DNA of 12,377 bases from CAYRWK01 sp964427965 (GTDB taxonomy: Bacteria > Patescibacteriota > WWE3 > UBA101185 > UBA10185): positions 1 to 12,377 of the forward strand of contig CAYRWK010000024.1 of the NCBI GenBank assembly GCA_964427965.1, given 5' to 3'. This document shows, one piece after another, positions 5,156-12,377 of the stretch (position 1 is its first letter; each line of letters starts with the position of its first letter). The notes beneath the pieces were generated by a model. The model was not told the DNA's origin, ran no database searches, and worked only from the letters and a program-made list of their open reading frames with translations. A program made the position numbers and the translations under genes.

Positions 5156-7825
5156 ATGTTCTCAAAGACCCAAATGCTTAAAAAGTTTCAAGCAAGCAAA
5201 AAAACTTCACAGGGTATAAAACGAAACACCGGCTCCAAAAGTACTACTAGGTTTTCTAAATCATCAACAAACCAAACAGTGTTACTGATGTTAACCTACT
5301 TATCCACCTTTGCTCTTTTTGGCATTATTGCCGGTACATTTTTACTAATTATATTATTCGCAGTGTTTTCCAGAGATCTTCCAAACCCCAATACCCTACT
5401 CCAAAGAAGTAGCCAGCTTAGTACCAAAATTATGGATAGAAACGGCAAGCTTATATATGAAGTATACGGAGACAAAAACCGTGAACTTATTACAATAGAT
5501 AAAGTTTCAACAAACGTAATCCACGCCACACTTGCTACCGAAGATTCTGCTTTTTATCAACATAAGGGTTTTTCTCTTAGAGGAATTTTGCGTGCTGTCA
5601 AAAATATGGTCTTTGGAGGTGGTAGTTTACAAAGCGGTTCCACATTAACTCAACAGGTTGTTAAAAACGCTGTTTTAAGTCAGGAGCAAACAATTACACG
5701 AAAGGTTAAGGAATTAATATTGTCATTGCAGTTAGAGAATAAATATACCAAGAATGAAATTTTGCAGATGTATCTTAACGAAACTCCTTATGGCGGTCAG
5801 AATTACGGTATTATGACTGCCGCTAAAACCTATTTTAACAAAGCTCCCTCTGAGCTTTCTATTGCAGAATCCGCTTATCTTGCCGGACTTCCACAAAGAC
5901 CAAGTTACTACTCTCATTTTGGATCAAATCCCGAGGCCGGTATTGAACGCAAGAATTATGTTTTGTATTTGATGAATGTTCGAGGCTGGATTGGTGAGGA
6001 TGGTAAAAAATATTACATTAATGATGTAGAGTATGAGGCGGCAAAAAACGAGGAGTTAAAATTTGAAAGTTTTTCTACCCCATTTAAAGCTCCTCACTTT
6101 GTGTTTTATGTTAAAGGATTACTTGCAGATAAGTTTGGTGAGGAGGCTGTAGAGCAGGGTGGTTTGCAGGTTAAAACTACTCTAGACTTAGACTTGCAAG
6201 ATACGGCTCAGCAAATTGTTTTGGAAGAAGTGGATGAAGCGGGTTATTTAAATGTCGGTAATGGTTCTTTGGTTGCTCTTGATTCAAAAACCGGACAGAT
6301 TTTAGCAATGGTGGGTTCTAAAGGTTACTTTCTAGATCAGCTACCGGAGGGGTGTATTTCCGGTACAACAGGACCTAACAGCTGTACCTTTGAACCCTAT
6401 TTAAACGTTACCCTAGCCTCAAGACAGCCCGGTTCTTCTATAAAACCAATAACTTATGCAAATCTTTTGATGCAAGGATATACCGCTTCTTTTCCCTTGT
6501 TAGATGTGCCAACTACTTTTTACGGCGGCACTTATGATAAACCGTATACACCTGAAAACTACGATGGTCAGTTTAGAGGGCCTATGTCTTTAAGAAAGTC
6601 TTTGGGTAACTCTTTAAATATTCCGGCTGTAAAGGCACTAAAGATTGGTGGGATTGACAGTATGATTGATTTGGCGGAGAAAATGGGTATTTCTACTCTA
6701 AAAGATCGAAGTCGATATGGTTTGGCGTTAACTTTAGGTGGTGGTGAGACTAAACTTCTTGAGATGACCGGAGCTTATGCTACGTTTGCAGGCAAAGGTG
6801 TCTACAAAGAGCCCTCTGCAATTTTGGAGGTCAAAGATGGTAAAGGTACTGTTTTGTATAATTGGCGAGATAATGGCGGGACCCGTGCGTTAAGTGAAGA
6901 AGTTGCCTTTTTGATTGCGGATATTTTATCTGATGACGGTGCACGTAGTGAGGCTTTTGGTTTTGGGAGCTTGTTAAATATTCCGGGTTACCAAGTGGCA
7001 GCAAAGACAGGAACTACCGATGATAAAAGGGATAACTACGCCATGGGATTTACTCCTTCAGTTACGGTTGGAGTGTGGGTAGGAAATAATAACAACGACA
7101 AAATGAATCCTACAATTGCTTCCGGTATTACAGGTGCTACTCCTATTTGGAATAGGTTTATGAAGGCTTATCTTAAAGATAAAACTGCTGAAAAGTTTGA
7201 AACTCCAAAAAATGTTAAAAAGATCGAAGTAGATCAACTGACAGGAATGCTCCCGTTTAAGGATTTTCCAAAAAGGAATGAGTGGTTTGCTGAAAACACC
7301 GAACCCACGGCTCAAAGTACTTGGTTTAAAACTATAGAGGTTTGTGAAAAGGATGGAAAAATTGCTAATGATTCGTGCAAAGATGCAGGAAAGACCGAGG
7401 TTAATACTTATGTGAAAATCACAGCAGAACTTTCTGAGTGGCAAAACGATGTAGACAAGTGGGTGTACGAGCATTACAAAAGTGATGAAAAGTATTTCCC
7501 GCCAACAACTATTTCTCATCTGGAATACGATGATGGGGATGTTTCGAACGATAATTCAGTTTATGTTGATTTTATGAATTTGAAGGATGGGGATAAGGTT
7601 GGGGTGAGTTTTAGACTTGGGGTGGAGGTATCATCGGCATCTGATGTCGAGGAGGTTAGAATTTATGATAATGATAGTCAGGTTACTAAAGATTCTTCGG
7701 AACCTTTTGGTTATAATTTTACCTATTCTGCCACGGAGAGTGCTGAGCACATCTACAAGGTGGTTGCACAGGATGAAGAGGGTAATAAGGGTGAGGCTAC
7801 GATTAAACTTAAAGTTGGGATGTAG
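5156..7825 (+). CDS. Class A penicillin-binding protein (GT51 transglycosylase / transpeptidase)
   Basis: An 889-residue bifunctional peptidoglycan synthase of the PBP1A type. A basic cytoplasmic tail (1-41) is followed by one membrane segment (about 42-71). The GT51 domain has the catalytic E129-D130 in ATEDSAFYQHKG, QSGSTLTQQVVKN (159-171) and NEILQMYLNETPYGG (200-214). The transpeptidase domain has S427-x-x-K430 (PGSSIKP), S486-L-N488 (GNSLN) and K617-T-G619 (AAKTGTT), all intact. After the catalytic core, residues about 800-889 look like an Ig-like beta domain (VYVDF, GVSFRLGVEV, VEEVRIYDN, HIYKVVAQDEEGN), outside the membrane. The ATG at 5156 is chosen because it directly follows an extended -10 box; there is no Shine-Dalgarno for it or for M7. 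It converges on pheT with 2 bp between the stops. Confidence 0.96.
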   Translation: MFSKTQMLKKFQASKKTSQGIKRNTGSKSTTRFSKSSTNQTVLLMLTYLSTFALFGIIAGTFLLIILFAVFSRDLPNPNTLLQRSSQLSTKIMDRNGKLIYEVYGDKNRELITIDKVSTNVIHATLATEDSAFYQHKGFSLRGILRAVKNMVFGGGSLQSGSTLTQQVVKNAVLSQEQTITRKVKELILSLQLENKYTKNEILQMYLNETPYGGQNYGIMTAAKTYFNKAPSELSIAESAYLAGLPQRPSYYSHFGSNPEAGIERKNYVLYLMNVRGWIGEDGKKYYINDVEYEAAKNEELKFESFSTPFKAPHFVFYVKGLLADKFGEEAVEQGGLQVKTTLDLDLQDTAQQIVLEEVDEAGYLNVGNGSLVALDSKTGQILAMVGSKGYFLDQLPEGCISGTTGPNSCTFEPYLNVTLASRQPGSSIKPITYANLLMQGYTASFPLLDVPTTFYGGTYDKPYTPENYDGQFRGPMSLRKSLGNSLNIPAVKALKIGGIDSMIDLAEKMGISTLKDRSRYGLALTLGGGETKLLEMTGAYATFAGKGVYKEPSAILEVKDGKGTVLYNWRDNGGTRALSEEVAFLIADILSDDGARSEAFGFGSLLNIPGYQVAAKTGTTDDKRDNYAMGFTPSVTVGVWVGNNNNDKMNPTIASGITGATPIWNRFMKAYLKDKTAEKFETPKNVKKIEVDQLTGMLPFKDFPKRNEWFAENTEPTAQSTWFKTIEVCEKDGKIANDSCKDAGKTEVNTYVKITAELSEWQNDVDKWVYEHYKSDEKYFPPTTISHLEYDDGDVSNDNSVYVDFMNLKDGDKVGVSFRLGVEVSSASDVEEVRIYDNDSQVTKDSSEPFGYNFTYSATESAEHIYKVVAQDEEGNKGEATIKLKVGM

Positions 7826-7843
7826 GTTTAAGCAAACTTTTTT
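7824..7843 (+). terminator. Weak terminator at the PBP/pheT junction
   Basis: GGTTT (7825-7829) pairs with AAACT (7834-7838, with a GU pair), loop AAGC, followed by a T-run ending at 7843. It overlaps the last codons of pheT, reading in the PBP direction. Few GC pairs make this uncertain. Confidence 0.3.
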
Positions 7844-9741
7844 GTTATTTCCGTTTTGATCTTTATAGTTTCTTCTTTGGGCGTTTCCTCTTCTAAAAAT
7901 TCAAGTCTAACAAGTACGGATCTTTTGTTGTCCTTTTTGTCTATATACTCTTCTACTACCGTTGTGCTTTTAATCCTTTTATCAAATGTGGCAATTTTTC
8001 TAAAGATTGGGCCAAATGGTTTGTCTAGTTCTGTAATAATTGAGATATCTTCAGTGATTTTATTTTTTATTTCGTCTACTACCCTGCTGCCTGTTTTTGT
8101 GGCTTTTAGTAGGCTTGCAGTATGAATTGTAAATGAGTTTAGTCTTAGTCTTGCAAGTTCTGTGTCGTCTTGTAAAAAGACGGCTTCGTTTCCTTCCTTT
8201 TCTATCATATAATCGGTTTCTTTGATATTTAGGATGTTAAACAAACCGTATAGAAGTTCTTTAGTCTTTTTGGCTTTTTCATAGACAGATAACCCATTTT
8301 CATAAATTACTTCTATGTTGTGAACTTCTTTGTAGCTTTCGTATCTATTTTTAGGTCCTAAGCAGGTATAAACTTTTCCTACCTCGAATAAGCCTATTTC
8401 TTTGAAGCCATGTTTTTTGTAAACACTAACCACAGGTAATAGAGTTTCGTACATATTTGTTCTTAGTGCATTTTTTTCTGAGCTTAATGAGTTTTCTAGC
8501 AGTACTTGATTTTTAATCGAATCACTTTTGGAAACGATTGGGTCGGTAATGTGTTCGTGCAGTCCCAAATTAACCAACGCGTCCCTCAAAGTTTCTTCAA
8601 ACTTTACAATTTCAGGAGTAATTTCTTTAGGCGGAACTGCTGAGACTAATTGAGATGGAATATTATGATAGCCGTATATGCGAAGAATATCGGCCACAAT
8701 ATCATCTTCTACTTCAACATCAGTTCTAAAATATGGAACTTGGACATCAATTGCTTGTAGTTGTTCTGCCGATGTGTGTTCTTTAATAAGTGTGTAACCT
8801 AATCTTTCAAGGGTTTCTGTCACTTGTTTGGAGTCAATCACAAGACCGCTTAACGCTGTAATTCTTTGCATAGTAAGTTTCATGGTTTTTATACCTACTG
8901 GTTTTGGATAGTAGTCTTCGTTTTCGTAGAATTCGCCCCCGGCAAGCTCCAGGATCAGCTTGGTTGCTCTTTCTAAGGCTATTTCGGTAAGTTTTGGATG
9001 AAGGTATTTGTCGTATCTTAAAACTGTTTCGTTTTGAATTTTTAGTTTTCTCGCAGTTTTTCTAACACTGGCTTGATTATAGTTGCCTGCGTCCAGTACG
9101 ATATCTGTGGTGCTAGAATCCACCGCGGTTTTATTTCCACCAACAATTCCCCCAATCACAATGGGTTTGTCGTTTTGAGCCAAAACAAACATAGAATTAT
9201 CTAGCTTTACTAAAGTGCCGTCTAGTGTTGTTATTTCTTCACCGTTTTTTGCTCTTCTTATTACAATTTCTTGTTTATCAAACTTAGCAAGGTCCTGCGC
9301 GTGCATTGGGTTACCGTATTCCACCATCACGTAGTTTGTTATATCAACAATGTTATTTATTGGAGTCATGCCGTATTCAGTTAGGCGTTTTTTTAGCCAT
9401 TCTGGTGATTCTTTTACTTTTATCCCCCTAAATACTCTGGTATTAAACCTGTGGCATAAATCGGGGCATTCTACTTTTATTTTTACTCCCCCGCCCCTTT
9501 TGCCTTCTTTGGTGTTTATTTCGGGAAGCTTTAGTTTTATTTGTTCGTAGGCGGCAAGGTCTCTGGCACAACCAATTATTGAAAGCCAGTCTGATCTATC
9601 CATCCTATGCTCCAATTCTAGAATGTCATTTTTAATGGGTTTTTCTAGCATAAGCCCAAGAGATGTAAACGAATCAGCTATCTCTTGAGGAGATTTTTTT
9701 GTATCAATATATTCTTTTAGCCATTCCAAAGGTATGATCAT
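7828..9741 (-). CDS. pheT: Phenylalanine-tRNA ligase beta subunit, short form
   Basis: A 637-residue beta subunit of the (alpha-beta)2 phenylalanyl-tRNA synthetase, which charges tRNA-Phe in the cytosol. The N-terminal segment (1-32, PLEWLKEYIDTKKSPQEIADSF) runs almost directly into LELEHRMDRSDWLSIIGCARDLAA (41-64). In the canonical protein of about 790-800 residues, the EMAP-like tRNA-binding domain (about 110 residues) lies between these, so it is absent here. The B3/B4 editing-type region follows (RFNTRVFRGI, NNIVDITNYVMVEYGNPMHAQD), then B5 and the catalytic-like domain (ADILRIYGYHNIP, GLFEVGKVY). The last 85 residues (TFDKRIKSTTVVEEY, RSVLVRLEFLEEETPKEE) look like a diverged anticodon-binding FDX-ACB domain. 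It starts 20 bp after pheS with no Shine-Dalgarno, in one operon. Confidence 0.95.
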   Translation of the reverse strand: MIIPLEWLKEYIDTKKSPQEIADSFTSLGLMLEKPIKNDILELEHRMDRSDWLSIIGCARDLAAYEQIKLKLPEINTKEGKRGGGVKIKVECPDLCHRFNTRVFRGIKVKESPEWLKKRLTEYGMTPINNIVDITNYVMVEYGNPMHAQDLAKFDKQEIVIRRAKNGEEITTLDGTLVKLDNSMFVLAQNDKPIVIGGIVGGNKTAVDSSTTDIVLDAGNYNQASVRKTARKLKIQNETVLRYDKYLHPKLTEIALERATKLILELAGGEFYENEDYYPKPVGIKTMKLTMQRITALSGLVIDSKQVTETLERLGYTLIKEHTSAEQLQAIDVQVPYFRTDVEVEDDIVADILRIYGYHNIPSQLVSAVPPKEITPEIVKFEETLRDALVNLGLHEHITDPIVSKSDSIKNQVLLENSLSSEKNALRTNMYETLLPVVSVYKKHGFKEIGLFEVGKVYTCLGPKNRYESYKEVHNIEVIYENGLSVYEKAKKTKELLYGLFNILNIKETDYMIEKEGNEAVFLQDDTELARLRLNSFTIHTASLLKATKTGSRVVDEIKNKITEDISIITELDKPFGPIFRKIATFDKRIKSTTVVEEYIDKKDNKRSVLVRLEFLEEETPKEETIKIKTEITKKFA

Positions 9742-9761
9742 ATTTTAATTGTGGGCAATTT

Positions 9762-10775
9762 TCAATTGTAGGCCATGCCTCCTCCATATAATTTTCTAAT
9801 ATCCCCAATGCCGTATTTTGCCATGACCATTCTATCCAAACCCATCCCAAATGCAAAACCGGTGTATACATTTGGATCTATGCCACACATTTTTAGGGTG
9901 TTGTAGTGGATCATGCCGCTTCCGCCAACCTCTGTCCAACCTCGATATTTGCATACTTCACAGCCTTTACCGTGACAAAATACACATTTAAAATCAGTTC
10001 CAAGTCCGGGGGAAACTTCGGGATAGTATTTGTATCTAAATCTAAGTTCAATATTCTCACCTAAAATAAATTTAAACCATTTTTCTATCATGCCTTTTAA
10101 GTGTTGAATAGTTATACCTTTATCTACAACTACTCCTTGATATTGATGGAAGAAGGAGGCATTTGTTTTGCTGGCTGTTTCGTTTCGATAGCATTTTCCT
10201 GCAATTACTGCTCTAATAGGCGGTTTAAAATCGGTTAGAATTCTTGATTCTACCGATGAGGTTTGCGTTCTTAATAAAATTTCAGGTTCTTTTAAATACA
10301 AAGTATCTTGCAAATCTGTTGCCGGGTGATTATCTGGAAGATTTAGCTTTCTAAAATTATTTTCTGCTGTTTCAATTTCCGGTCCTTCCATAACAGAAAA
10401 GCCATAGTATCTAAACATAGAGTTTATTTCTCTAATGACTTGCGTGGTTGGGTGCAGCATGCCCGATTTTTTTGGCTGAACAAGTAGAGTTAAATCAATT
10501 GAGGCGTCCGTTACCTCCTGCGTTTGGTAGTTGGCTTTCGCTTCTTCAATTTGTTGTTTTAAAGTGTCTTGAAGTTCGTTTAGTGCCGGTCCATAAACTC
10601 TTTTTTCATCTGCACTTAATTTGGGTAGTTCTTTTAACAGGTCGGTGACAATACCGTGTGTTTTTGAAAAGTATTTTAGATAGAGTATATCCAACTCCCC
10701 GCTTTTAAGGGCGTTGTTTAAATCCTTACTAAAAGCATTTTTTATATCCGTAATGGTTGCTTCTATTTCGTTCAT
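9762..10775 (-). CDS. pheS: Phenylalanine-tRNA ligase alpha subunit
   Basis: The catalytic alpha subunit, 337 residues from the ATG at 10775, the usual family length. Visible are the N-terminal helical arm (NEIEATITDIKNAF), LHPTTQVIREINSMFRYYGF, the class II motif 2 area (RTQTSSVESRIL, CYRNETASKTNASFFHQYQG), a Cys4 cluster CVFC-x4-CEVC (264-275), as in PheS proteins of some lineages, and motif 3 GFAFGMGLDRMVMAKYG. A longer frame begins at 10811, but that ATG falls within the -35 box. The ATG at 10775 sits 7 bp after a perfect TATAAT and begins with the family-type N-terminus, so I take it as the start. Expressed with pheT, 20 bp downstream. Confidence 0.95.
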   Translation of the reverse strand: MNEIEATITDIKNAFSKDLNNALKSGELDILYLKYFSKTHGIVTDLLKELPKLSADEKRVYGPALNELQDTLKQQIEEAKANYQTQEVTDASIDLTLLVQPKKSGMLHPTTQVIREINSMFRYYGFSVMEGPEIETAENNFRKLNLPDNHPATDLQDTLYLKEPEILLRTQTSSVESRILTDFKPPIRAVIAGKCYRNETASKTNASFFHQYQGVVVDKGITIQHLKGMIEKWFKFILGENIELRFRYKYYPEVSPGLGTDFKCVFCHGKGCEVCKYRGWTEVGGSGMIHYNTLKMCGIDPNVYTGFAFGMGLDRMVMAKYGIGDIRKLYGGGMAYN

Positions 10776-10782
10776 TCGAATA

Positions 10783-10811
10783 ATTATAGTCATTAAAGGA
10801 AGAATAGTCAC
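10783..10811 (-). promoter_or_regulatory. pheS promoter, leaderless
   Basis: Reading leftwards: GTGACT (10811-10806, sharing TGAC with the -35 consensus), a 17-bp spacer, TATAAT (10788-10783), then 7 bases to ATG 10775. This is a near-ideal sigma-70-type promoter whose +1 falls on the start codon. It decides the pheS start. Confidence 0.75.
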
Positions 10812-10865
10812 TACAGTAATAGGAGTATAGTTTTTTGTTATTCCGATAAAACTAATTTAGTCGAA

Positions 10866-10927
10866 GACACATACCACGTATTTTACGTGGTTTGCGGAAT
10901 CGTGCCAAGCTGGATCTTTTATGTGTC
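10866..10927. repeat. Nested inverted repeats between the fic-like gene and pheS
   Basis: An outer stem GACACATA (10866-10873) / TATGTGTC (10920-10927) encloses a perfect 8-bp hairpin ACCACGTA (10873-10880) / TACGTGGT (10884-10891) and a second, imperfect arm around CCAAGCTGG (about 10905-10913), like a three-way junction. It lies after the fic-like stop and outside the predicted leaderless pheS mRNA, so it may end or stabilise the fic-like transcript or act as a DNA cruciform. No T-run follows on the minus strand. Confidence 0.6.
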
Positions 10928-10936
10928 GCGGTCTAA

Positions 10937-11986
10937 TTACATAAAATAATTGTTTGCCGAAAAGTTATATTGGTCTTTAAAGATTTGTTTTATATAAAAA
11001 ATATTATATTGTTCGTAAAATACTATTAATGCTTTTTTGTATAAAATCTCATCAACACTTCTGTATGAAAGCGGATAGCAGTTGTTTGAAAGTAGTATCG
11101 CGTTGCTAAGAATGCGGGCAGTTCTTTTGTTGCCGTCTGCAAATGGTTGAATATATGAGATGAACAAGAGGGATCCAAAGGCTTTTATGAACGGCGATTT
11201 TGTACCTTTAAGTTTTTTTTCAAGTTTATTAAGGGCGTCTTCTATCTGGTATTTGTTATCTAGCGGTAAATATTTTGTACCCGATATTCCAACCCCATGT
11301 GTTCTTACGCCTTGCCCTATATCAAGTTTTTCTACAATTAATGAGTGTAAGCTATTTAATCCGCCAATTGTAAAATCCTTGAAATCCGTTATATTTTTCA
11401 GAACATAGTCGAATGCGTATTTATGATTTAGTATCATTTGTTTTTCTTGCTCTGTGTGATTTACGGCTTCAATATTGTTTTTAATAAGGTTTTCCGTATC
11501 AAGTAAAGTATATGTATTGCCCTCAATTTGTGATGACTTCCAGCTTAATTCAATTACAAATCTTTCCAATTCCTTTTTAATTTCAGTGTCGTTTTTAAAT
11601 TCAATTCTTTTAGCAAAGTCAGTTTTTGTTTTTTCCATTGAGTCGAGCTCGTCATTTGAAAAAAACTTATCTACTTGATCAATTAAATCAATATTAAATC
11701 TATCCCCTACTACCTTTCTACTGTCCGTTTCAACTTTAAAATAGTCATCAAGATCGTAAATAGGAAGATCGTACGGTAGATTTTTTATCGTGTAGTATGT
11801 GCTAGGTCCTAGACCTTTTTGCTCGATGTAATTTAAATCGATCAAATCAGTTAAATCCCTAACTATAGTGGCTTTTGATACCGTGTAGTTTGTTTCTAAA
11901 AATGCTTCAATTTCAGATCTTGTTAAATCTTTTTGAGAAAGTAGTCTGAGTATTTCAGTTTGTCGTTTGGATAGTGTCATGCTCAT
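10937..11986 (-). CDS. Winged-helix Fic family protein with variant Fic motif
   Basis: A 349-residue protein. Residues 4-66 form a winged-helix DNA-binding domain (KRQTEILRLLSQKDLTRSEIEAFL, VSKATIVRDLTDLIDLNYIEQKG). The Fic part includes the inhibitory-helix motif S151-x-x-x-E155-G156 (SSQIEGN), VRTHGVGISGTKYLP (227-241) and the core motif Y278-I-Q-P-F-A-D-G-N-K-R288. Fic enzymes transfer AMP or another phosphate-containing group to proteins, using the first His of HPFxxGNxR. Here that residue is Gln280 (codon 11149-11147), so ordinary catalysis is doubtful; the ATP-binding end of the motif is kept. The HTH suggests an autoregulator. The start at 11986 follows an extended -10-like TGATACGAT by 6 bp. 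It is divergent from the tsaC-like gene, 69 bp away. Confidence 0.9.
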   Translation of the reverse strand: MSMTLSKRQTEILRLLSQKDLTRSEIEAFLETNYTVSKATIVRDLTDLIDLNYIEQKGLGPSTYYTIKNLPYDLPIYDLDDYFKVETDSRKVVGDRFNIDLIDQVDKFFSNDELDSMEKTKTDFAKRIEFKNDTEIKKELERFVIELSWKSSQIEGNTYTLLDTENLIKNNIEAVNHTEQEKQMILNHKYAFDYVLKNITDFKDFTIGGLNSLHSLIVEKLDIGQGVRTHGVGISGTKYLPLDNKYQIEDALNKLEKKLKGTKSPFIKAFGSLLFISYIQPFADGNKRTARILSNAILLSNNCYPLSYRSVDEILYKKALIVFYEQYNIFYIKQIFKDQYNFSANNYFM

Positions 11987-11992
11987 GTCCGT

Positions 11993-12001
11993 ATCGTATC
12001 A
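11993..12001 (-). promoter_or_regulatory. Possible extended -10 of the fic-like gene
   Basis: TGATACGAT reads leftwards (12001-11993), 6 bases before ATG 11986. TATGAT (12003-11998) overlaps it and is an alternative -10, 11 bases from the ATG. No good -35 is visible. Confidence 0.4.
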
Positions 12002-12043
12002 TAATGAGTCGATAAGTGAAACGATTAAATTTTGGGTCTGTAG

Positions 12044-12049
12044 TATAAT
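12044..12049 (+). promoter_or_regulatory. -10 box of the tsaC-like gene, leaderless
   Basis: A perfect TATAAT ends 6 bases before GTG 12056, so +1 would fall at the start codon. No recognisable -35 box is seen 16-18 bp upstream. Confidence 0.6.
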
Positions 12050-12055
12050 TTTGGC

Positions 12056-12377
12056 GTGACAAGACTTGTTTTAAATAAAGAAAATAGCTCTCAGGTAGTA
12101 GAGACTGCTGTAGATGTAATAAATAGAGGTGGGGTTATTATTTACCCCACCGATACAAGTTATGGGATTGCTGTTGACGCGCTAAATACTGGGGCAGTGC
12201 AAAAAGTGTTTGAGTTGAAAAGACGTTTGCCTTCTAAACCTTTGCATGTGGTTGTAGCAGATATTGAATCAGCAAAGCCTTACGTGCAGTTAAATGACCG
12301 AGCCCGTGCTTTGGCTCAAAAATTTCTTCCAGGCCCCCTTACACTTGTTTTACCAAAAACCCCGCTTGTTCCGGATC
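12056..12377 (+). CDS. L-threonylcarbamoyladenylate synthase (TsaC/Sua5 family), 3' partial
   Basis: The first 107 codons of a YrdC-domain protein, cut by the right edge. It makes threonylcarbamoyl-AMP from threonine, bicarbonate and ATP, the first step to t6A37 of ANN-decoding tRNAs. The visible motifs are family-typical: GGVIIYPTDTSYGIAVDA (24-41), VFELKRRLPSKPLHVVV (KRR and SKPL are substrate and ATP contacts in the family) and FLPGPLTLVLPKTPLVP. Start codon GTG at 12056 is chosen from the reading frame, the family-typical N-terminus and the TATAAT 6 bases upstream; there is no Shine-Dalgarno. Whether a Sua5-type C-terminal domain follows cannot be seen. Confidence 0.92.
   Translation, partial: MTRLVLNKENSSQVVETAVDVINRGGVIIYPTDTSYGIAVDALNTGAVQKVFELKRRLPSKPLHVVVADIESAKPYVQLNDRARALAQKFLPGPLTLVLPKTPLVPD

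Noticed and set aside
9762..10811. pheS starting at the first ATG at 10811
   Set aside because: That ATG lies within the -35 box, and the extra 12 residues are not family-like; ATG 10775 follows TATAAT by 7 bp and begins a typical PheS N-terminus.
10866..10927. tRNA or tRNA-like gene
   Set aside because: The stems are arranged wrongly and there is no T-loop sequence, no anticodon arm of proper size and no CCA-adjacent acceptor geometry on either strand.
1..12377. Alternative genetic code with UGA read as glycine
   Set aside because: pheS and RT end naturally at TGA at the expected family lengths, and RT overlaps avd at that TGA.
1..12377. CRISPR array, transposase or insertion sequence
   Set aside because: No regularly spaced repeats, no transposase-like protein and no terminal inverted repeats with target duplications were found; the only repeats are TR/VR and the CTATAG arrays.

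Overview
The window looks like a chromosomal segment from an AT-rich, probably Candidate Phyla Radiation (Patescibacteria, Microgenomates/WWE3-like) bacterium. This is an inference from the short PheT without the EMAP-type tRNA-binding domain, the near absence of Shine-Dalgarno sites, start codons sitting 6-8 bases after TATAAT boxes, and a DUF1566-type surface protein diversified by a retroelement. Genes end in TGA as well as TAA and TAG, so the UGA-as-glycine code of Gracilibacteria and Absconditabacteria is unlikely. No rRNA, tRNA, CRISPR array or insertion sequence was seen.

The left third (1-4940) is a diversity-generating retroelement (DGR). A surface-type target protein (3-875, cut by the left edge) ends in a 136-bp variable repeat, VR (738-873). 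A matching template repeat, TR, lies 2.1 kb away (2853-2988). The two differ at 17 positions, and all 17 are adenine in TR, which is the hallmark of adenine-specific mutagenic retrohoming. The minus strand carries an operon of a STAS-like DUF4325 protein (4656-4940), a DGR reverse transcriptase (3425-4631) and a four-helix-bundle Avd-type accessory protein (3075-3428). An AlbA_2/HATPase-type regulator (1172-2626, minus) sits between VR and TR.

Three things in the DGR stand out. TR and VR read rightwards while RT and avd read leftwards. The RT reading frame has no ATG, GTG or TTG before codon 135 unless one G is removed from a run of eight Gs close to an upstream ATG, so RT is either phase-variable, frameshifted or misassembled. 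Finally, a STAS-like protein shares the operon with RT.

The middle and right parts are housekeeping. A class A penicillin-binding protein (5156-7825, plus) converges on pheS-pheT (10775-7828, minus; phenylalanyl-tRNA synthetase), with the PBP and pheT stop codons only 2 bp apart. Next come a winged-helix Fic protein (10937-11986, minus) whose Fic-motif histidine is glutamine, and the start of a TsaC/Sua5-like tRNA threonylcarbamoyladenosine gene (12056 to the right edge, plus). Promoters of PBP, pheS and tsaC place +1 at or next to the start codon, which suggests leaderless mRNAs. A 28-bp near-perfect palindrome just upstream of the PBP promoter is a likely operator.
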